A stretch of DNA of 64,000 nucleotides from Pempheris klunzingeri (lineage: Eukaryota > Chordata > Actinopteri > Acropomatiformes > Pempheridae). The position numbers and the translations under genes are program-made. Positions 46,501 through 64,000 of this stretch are shown one piece after another (within the stretch, counting starts at the first letter, position 1; the number at the start of each line of letters is the position of its first letter). A model generated the notes under the pieces. That model did no database searches and was not told the DNA's origin. It worked only from the letters and a program-made list of their open reading frames with translations. The stretch is from positions 17,786,162 through 17,850,161 of the forward strand of contig NC_092031.1 of NCBI RefSeq assembly GCF_042242105.1, in the 5' to 3' direction.

Positions 46501-49500
46501 GATCACAAAAGGGAGGCTGTTCTGGTGGCTGTCAGAGGAACACTGTCACTGAAGGTGTGTGGGAACTCCTACTAACCAATGTAAAACTTCTATTGTGTTC
46601 ATTTAAAACCGATATTACTGGGAAATCTAAAATATATTTGCAGAGAATCACTTGTCCACGTGTGTCCGGGGAGGGGGGAATCAATATTTCTGTACAACTG
46701 CTGTGTTGTAGTAATGCTTGCTGCTATCCTCCCATTTCCTCTTTACGCTCAGAATCACTTCCCTGTTGGCACAGATGACTTGGTAACTGATATAGGCCAC
46801 AGTTGGTCTGCTCTTGCTGTCATGAGCCACTCTTCAAAACAAACAAAATTAGAATAGCACTCAAATCGAAAAAGAAACCTAAGTGGGAAGTGAGAGGGCG
46901 TGTGTGAGAGTATTAATGCAGTGAAGGTGAAACAAAGTTCTATTGTGGTTATTTATAGTCGTTTTGCTTGCTCATGTTCGCCCTCAGTTTGGAAACGTTT
47001 GTCCCAGCATCAATTCTTTATTTCAATACCCTGACCCACAGGGGGTCTGATAATGGGTTTCCCAGTTTATTGTCAGTCTCACTCTGTGTCTGTCCCGCAG
47101 GATGTCCTGACAGACCTGTCTGCTGAATGTGAGAACCTGCCTATAGAGGGAGTGTCTGGAGCCTGCTACGCTCACAAGGTGAACGTCCATTTAAACACAG
47201 CACCGTCCACCTTTCTTCGTAGACACCAGCCTCAGCTAGGAGGCTTTATCCTCTTAGGTGTGTGTTTTCCAGAGATAGATGCATCTGTGTGTCTGTCTGC
47301 AGGGCATATGCCAGGCGGCGAGTTACATCTACAAGAAGCTGGTCAACGATGGCATCCTGAACCAGGCTTTCTCCATTGCACTGGTGAGAAGTGCTACGGA
47401 ACTATATGTAACAGAACAAACAGAAATGAGTGTCAGTGAGGCATACAGTATTATGTCCAACGTGTTCTTTACACTGAGGTTCTCTCAGTGACTGTGATGG
47501 GTTTCGTTGGCAGCTCACTTTTCCCAGTTTTCATGAGACGCTGATGTTTCAGTTCTCTTTGTACCGTTCAGTAGATATCGATCCTTTAGTTGTATATTTC
47601 CCAGTGTCTGGTTACCTAAATGCAGCACCACACGTCTTTAATCTGACTTTAATCTCCACCCATACATCATCCCCTGGTTTAGTTATCTTCTGTTCTCTGT
47701 CTGTTCTGGCAGGCTTTTTATGAAATCGTGACGTTTTGGGAATGATGTTTGTCATTTGTCGACCAACTGTAGTCAGGAAATAAAGTCAACATCATCAACA
47801 TAAACCCACAGAGAGAATAGATGATGAACAGTCCTCTAAATATGCAATGTGTTTCCATGTTCCTGTGTCTGTAGGAGTATAAACTGGTCATCACTGGTCA
47901 CAGTCTGGGCGCTGGCACCGCTTCAGTGCTAGCTATTCTCTTGCGTAATTCCTTCCCCACCCTGCAGTGCTACTCATTCTCTCCACCAGGGGGACTCCTG
48001 AGGTAAGGAAGCCCACACAGACAAAACAGCTGACGGTGCTCTGCTCAGACCCAGGCTGCTTCCCTGGCTCTGAAGCACAAGGCTTACTCCAGATGTCAAA
48101 TGCTCCTGAGCCTCCCAGTCATATGAAAAAAAAATACATTTATTTAAAGGAGTCGGTTCAGAGTTTTGTTTTATTGTTCACAGACAGATGTGTAAGAGCG
48201 ACATTGTTGAAAACATGTCCATGTTTCAGTTATTACATTCAAAGTTATGGTGTGTATTAGTTGGAGACTAAAGCATTAAAGGGGAGTTCTTCCTGCCACT
48301 GTTGCCTAATATAATATCTGATGCTTGCTCATGTGGGGGATTCTTGAATCCTTAATTTTGAATTCCTGAATCACTGGGTCTTTCTATTATTTAAAGAGTT
48401 TGGTCTAGACCTGCTCTTTATGGAAAGAGTCTTGAGATAACGCTGTTATGAATTGGCACTCTATAAATAAAGATTGATTGATTGATTGACACATGATATA
48501 TGTGAAAACAATCTTGAAGTATATATATTATCATCTGACCCTTGTTATCACACGTATGACCTAAAATATGTAATGTTCACGTACCATCTGTACTGTTAAA
48601 TATTGAACACAGCTTCCACTCTAACAGGGTTTTTGTGTCCCTTTGCACAGCAAAGCTTTAGCTGACTATTCAAAGGACTTTGTGGTCTCGGTTGTGCTGG
48701 GAAAGGACCTGGTTCCCAGGTAAGACATCACTTTTTTACTGAAGGCAGTAACAACCGCTAGAATGTGTTGTTACAGCAGAGTCACTCTTCATGATGAGTA
48801 AACACTGTGTGCTGATGCTGATTAGATTCATTTTGGTTTATCGTGACCTCATTCGCTGCGGATCACTGAAGGTAAATGTGTGTGTGCGTGTTAGCAGCAC
48901 TGCAGACTCTTGTCTTCTAAAGGCCAATATGAATGTGCTGTGGTGGTCAGACTATTACAGACTAGTGTGTGATGGAGACTCTATGTTTGGCTGTGCCCTG
49001 TTATTACAGGCACAGAGGAAAAGAAAATGCGTGCAACTCACACGCTCCTTTTTCCTCTGTTCTCTTTAAGTTGTGTTTTTCCTTTGCAGTGTTCCCTCTT
49101 TGCACTTAACCAACCTGCTGTCATCTTTTTGCACAGATTGAGCATTCCCAATATGGAGGATCTGAAGAGAAGGATTCTTAAAATAGTTTCCAACTGCAAT
49201 AAGCCAAAAGTACGAGCCACTCCAAGCAGTACTTTGACACCTTGACAAATTCTGTTTGGATGTTAAGTCACACAGCCAGTTCACACATTGTTCTGTGTGT
49301 TCCAGTACCGCATCCTGCTGCGGGGATGTTGGTATGAGCTCTTCGGAGGAGACCCAGATGACTTCCCCACCGAGATGGACGACAGGAGGGAGGAGGAGCT
49401 CAGCCAGCCGCTGCTGGGGGAGGAGTCGCTGATGATTCGCCACTCGTCCTCCTATCAGAGCCTGGCGTCGGACGACTCGCCGGCCCACACAGCTGCACAC

Positions 49501-49944
49501 TTACCTCTCTTCCTGCCGGGGCGAGTTCTGCATATCACTGAAGATGGGCCGTCACGGAGGTGCGTCTATAGTTGGTTGATTGTTGTATTAGACTGCGCTA
49601 GTTTCAGCTTTGCGTATCAAATCGACTGGCAGCTGGGTGTATACATAATGTATAACGTGAACACCAGATGCGTCTCGGTGCCAGGTATAAAGAGGCCTCA
49701 GACTCTTTGAAATGACAGTTGTTTTGTTCTTTCTGCCGGTTTCCTCAGATCCTGCTTTACCGACGTCCGCTACCGTGCAGACTGGTCAAACGAAATGGCG
49801 TTCAGGAGCATTTTGATCAGTCCCAGGATGCTTGCAGATCACATGCCCGACGCAGTGCTCCGAGCACTCAGCAGTCTGACCAGCGACAAACCCTTCTCCC
49901 TCTGCCCGTCGTCTTTAAACAACAGCCAGCACAATACTATCTGA
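43551..49944 (+). CDS. daglb: Diacylglycerol lipase beta, complete
   Basis: Fifteen coding exons: 43551-43645, 43772-43923, 44563-44737, 44833-45100, 45254-45376, 45506-45633, 46200-46326, 46471-46554, 47101-47178, 47303-47383, 47875-48002, 48651-48719, 49137-49209, 49306-49559 and 49749-49944. They give 676 residues (human 672). The start [20 protein letters not shown] matches human. Four membrane helices lie at about 20-42, 55-80, 95-120 and 130-157, followed by a Cys-rich loop and the lipase_3 domain. The catalytic triad is Ser447 in GHSLGAG, Asp499 in LGKDLVP and His643 in DHMPD. All three are offset by exactly four from human Ser443, Asp495 and His639. The enzyme makes 2-arachidonoylglycerol from diacylglycerol at membranes (established knowledge). 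DAGL-beta rather than alpha is shown by the short C-terminus and [20 protein letters not shown]. The Ser motif has the alpha-like Ala after GHSLG. Confidence 0.97.
48275..48490 (+). mobile_element. L2/Maui-like LINE 3' end in daglb intron
   Basis: It reads GGGGAGTTCTTCCTGCCACT, then GTTTGGTCTAGACCTGCTCT, CTTGAGATAACGCTGTTATG and CTATAAATAAAGATTGATTG with a TTGA repeat at the end. I recall this as the 3' UTR of a common teleost L2-clade LINE. Only the tail is present and it is in gene orientation. Confidence 0.65.
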
Positions 49945-51855
49945 AATACTATCTCCTTATGTCTGTGCTCCCACACTCTGCGGACTGTGATGGTGGTGGA
50001 ACACATGAAACTTTGAGACTTTGTTAAATTGCACTTTTAATTATTTAATTCCTGTAATTTGTTTTATTCCCACTCTAAGTTACTCCATGAGCAACTTTAG
50101 GCCATGATCTCTGAATGTGCATTGTGTACAATATTTGACAGTGCTGCGGGTTTACTGCAATGTCTGTGTTCTATATTTTCGTGTGAGTGCTGTGTGGCTA
50201 GTAGAGGCTGCTCCCCGCAGCCACTGAAAGTGTCCCATGCTGTCTTCCTTCTCAGTGGGGAGAGCTGAAGAGCAGTCTGATCCAGGATGTGAGGATATAG
50301 GGGTAACTGTGGACTGCAGTATTACGTCCTTATTGTATAGTAAGTGTGGTTAGTCTGTCTTGTGTTTAATGTCTTCAGACATCAGGGTGACCAGTGCCTA
50401 TGCATTACAAAAAAACAAGTCGACAGAATTGCTTTACAGAAAGAGACAGCAAATGAGTGCGGTGTGTTTACAGTAAGTTTTGTTTGGCATTCTCTACAAT
50501 GCAGGTTGAATAGTGCATGGTGTTGGGCAAAGCATGATAGATATAAGAGGCTGAAAGATTGTTCTTATAGATTCTGTGGGAACCTGTTTACTTGCCATTG
50601 ATATTACATGTTTTTTTCAGGTAATGTAAAATAATAAAGTTGATGCCTGCATAACTATTCCACATCCTCAATAAACTGCATTGGACTCCTTGATGCAAAT
50701 AAAAGCTTTTGTGGAGCGCACTCTTCATCTTTTCAATTTTTTTAATTAGTGGGGGGTACGAACAGATCAACCTGTTGAACTGAGTGCAAGGAAACTTCTT
50801 TTGAGAAAAATGTGAAAGGGCTTAAAACATAAGGAAATCCCATGCCTATAGCTGTATGACTAAATGGGAGGGGGTGTAAATAATTATGAAATGTTTCCAA
50901 TGAATAGATGAGTGGGGATTAGCCACAGTTTTTACCCTCTATCCATCATCAGCCCTGTTTAGCATGTGACGTAAGCGCGACATCCCGTCACCAACACATG
51001 ACCTCTTCAAGTGATCCTCGTAATATCCCCTTTCAAGTAAGTCCAGCGCGGATAGTGCGTGCAATATCAAAGTTGGCTCAACAACATATTTCAACTTTAG
51101 GCTGTGAACACATGTGAGAAATCAAATGGCTGGCGGTGCAGCTGCTTTAGTATGAACGTTTAGTAGAAAATATGTGGTTAACCAGTAATTAACTATCGAG
51201 GACAACTAAAAGCGAACCTTTAAATGATGAAAAACGCACATCAGCCCTGCCTCTGTAAATGTGGATATAGTCTCAAATAAACTGTATATCTTGTAATCAG
51301 CTGTTGATACGTTTTCTTCTCCGCCCCTAAACGTCACATAACAGTGACTATATTTGAGCAGCAGGACAGATGAATTCAAACAAGATGAAGTAATAAGTTG
51401 ATAGTGTTCACTTATTGTAGTATTGTAGCTTGACATATCAGCACTTTTGATCTTCTTGTGACCATCTTTTGCTGTGGACTCTTTCCGCAGTGTGTAAAAT
51501 TGTTCTATGTCGTTTAAATGAGCGGATGCCCGTCTTTCCGACAGCAGCTGAAGGCAGCAGCAGGAGCTCATCTGTTGGACAGGGAAACTAATCAGGAGCC
51601 AAGTAAGACTTTTCAGTCCTGCTAGCTACCGGGCTAGCCCGCCTCCACAGCCAGCCGTCCAGTCGAGTGAAGGCGTACGGACTTTGTTTATGAAGTACAG
51701 TCTCTCTTCTGTACGATACACAACACTCAAGCTATGTTTTAGGAACGCCGTTTTGTTGCGCTGAAAGTAGCAAGGCGGACAGCCTGTGGCCAGCTGAAGC
51801 TTGCGGCTAGCTCATTAACGTTAGCTGGGAAATAAGTGCAAGTGGAGGCAAGAAA
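49945..51855. other. daglb 3' UTR and spag9 promoter
   Basis: AATAAA hexamers at about 50633 and 50670 and AATAAAA at 50698 mark a probable daglb 3' end about 700 nt after the stop. The rest leads up to spag9 and becomes GC-rich from about 51590, with GCTAGC words and AACGTTAGCT at 51817-51826 just before the start codon. No other coding sequence was seen. Confidence 0.6.

Positions 51856-64000
<12,145 letters not shown>

Noticed and set aside
49719-50027. A 102-codon plus-strand frame after daglb exon 14
   Set aside because: It is the last daglb exon read in a wrong phase plus UTR; the joined in-phase exon matches the DAGLB C-terminus.

Overview
This window looks like nuclear DNA from a ray-finned fish, probably a percomorph teleost (inference). 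The evidence is vertebrate genes split by short introns with GT-AG junctions, many simple-sequence repeats, and several dispersed repeat families that I recognise from teleost genomes. No bacterial, viral or CRISPR-type system is visible. I assembled seven protein-coding genes by joining exons by hand, and found two tRNA genes. All family assignments come from recall of the vertebrate proteins, not from a search.

Layout. (1) Bases 1-12572, minus strand: sap30bp, ten coding exons seen, with the 3' end running off the left edge. (2) 13528-15899, minus strand: two small single-pass membrane protein genes upstream of sap30bp, a SMIM6 (endoregulin)-like gene and a SMIM5-like gene. The order smim5-smim6-sap30bp on one strand matches human 17q25. 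(3) About 15.9-24.8 kb: intergenic, holding an X-box-like palindrome and a 760-bp pentamer satellite. (4) 24784-34045, plus strand: cdr2l, six coding exons, with a truncated LINE in intron 2, two DNA-transposon-like repeats in intron 1 and a fold-back repeat in its long 3' UTR. (5) 37922-37994: tRNA-Arg(TCG). A 71-codon ORF of unknown meaning lies at 38193-38408 (minus). (6) 39413-41614, minus strand: mrpl58 (ICT1), six exons, with a Tc1-like non-autonomous element in an intron. (7) 42220-42291, minus strand: tRNA-Gln(CTG). (8) 43551-49944, plus strand: daglb, fifteen coding exons, complete. (9) 51856 onward, plus strand: the first four coding exons of spag9 (JIP4), which leaves the window on the right.

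The genes do not form a pathway. They cover pre-mRNA/transcription regulation (sap30bp), membrane micropeptides (smim5, smim6), a cerebellar-degeneration-related coiled-coil protein (cdr2l), mitochondrial ribosome rescue (mrpl58), endocannabinoid synthesis (daglb) and JNK/motor scaffolding (spag9). Most belong to the block that is human 17q; daglb (human 7p22) is the outsider and marks a rearrangement relative to mammals. I see no convincing new system. The points most worth a second look are the fish endoregulin candidate, the LINE lying directly against a cdr2l splice acceptor, the transition-only pentamer satellite, and the unexplained 71-codon ORF beside tRNA-Arg.
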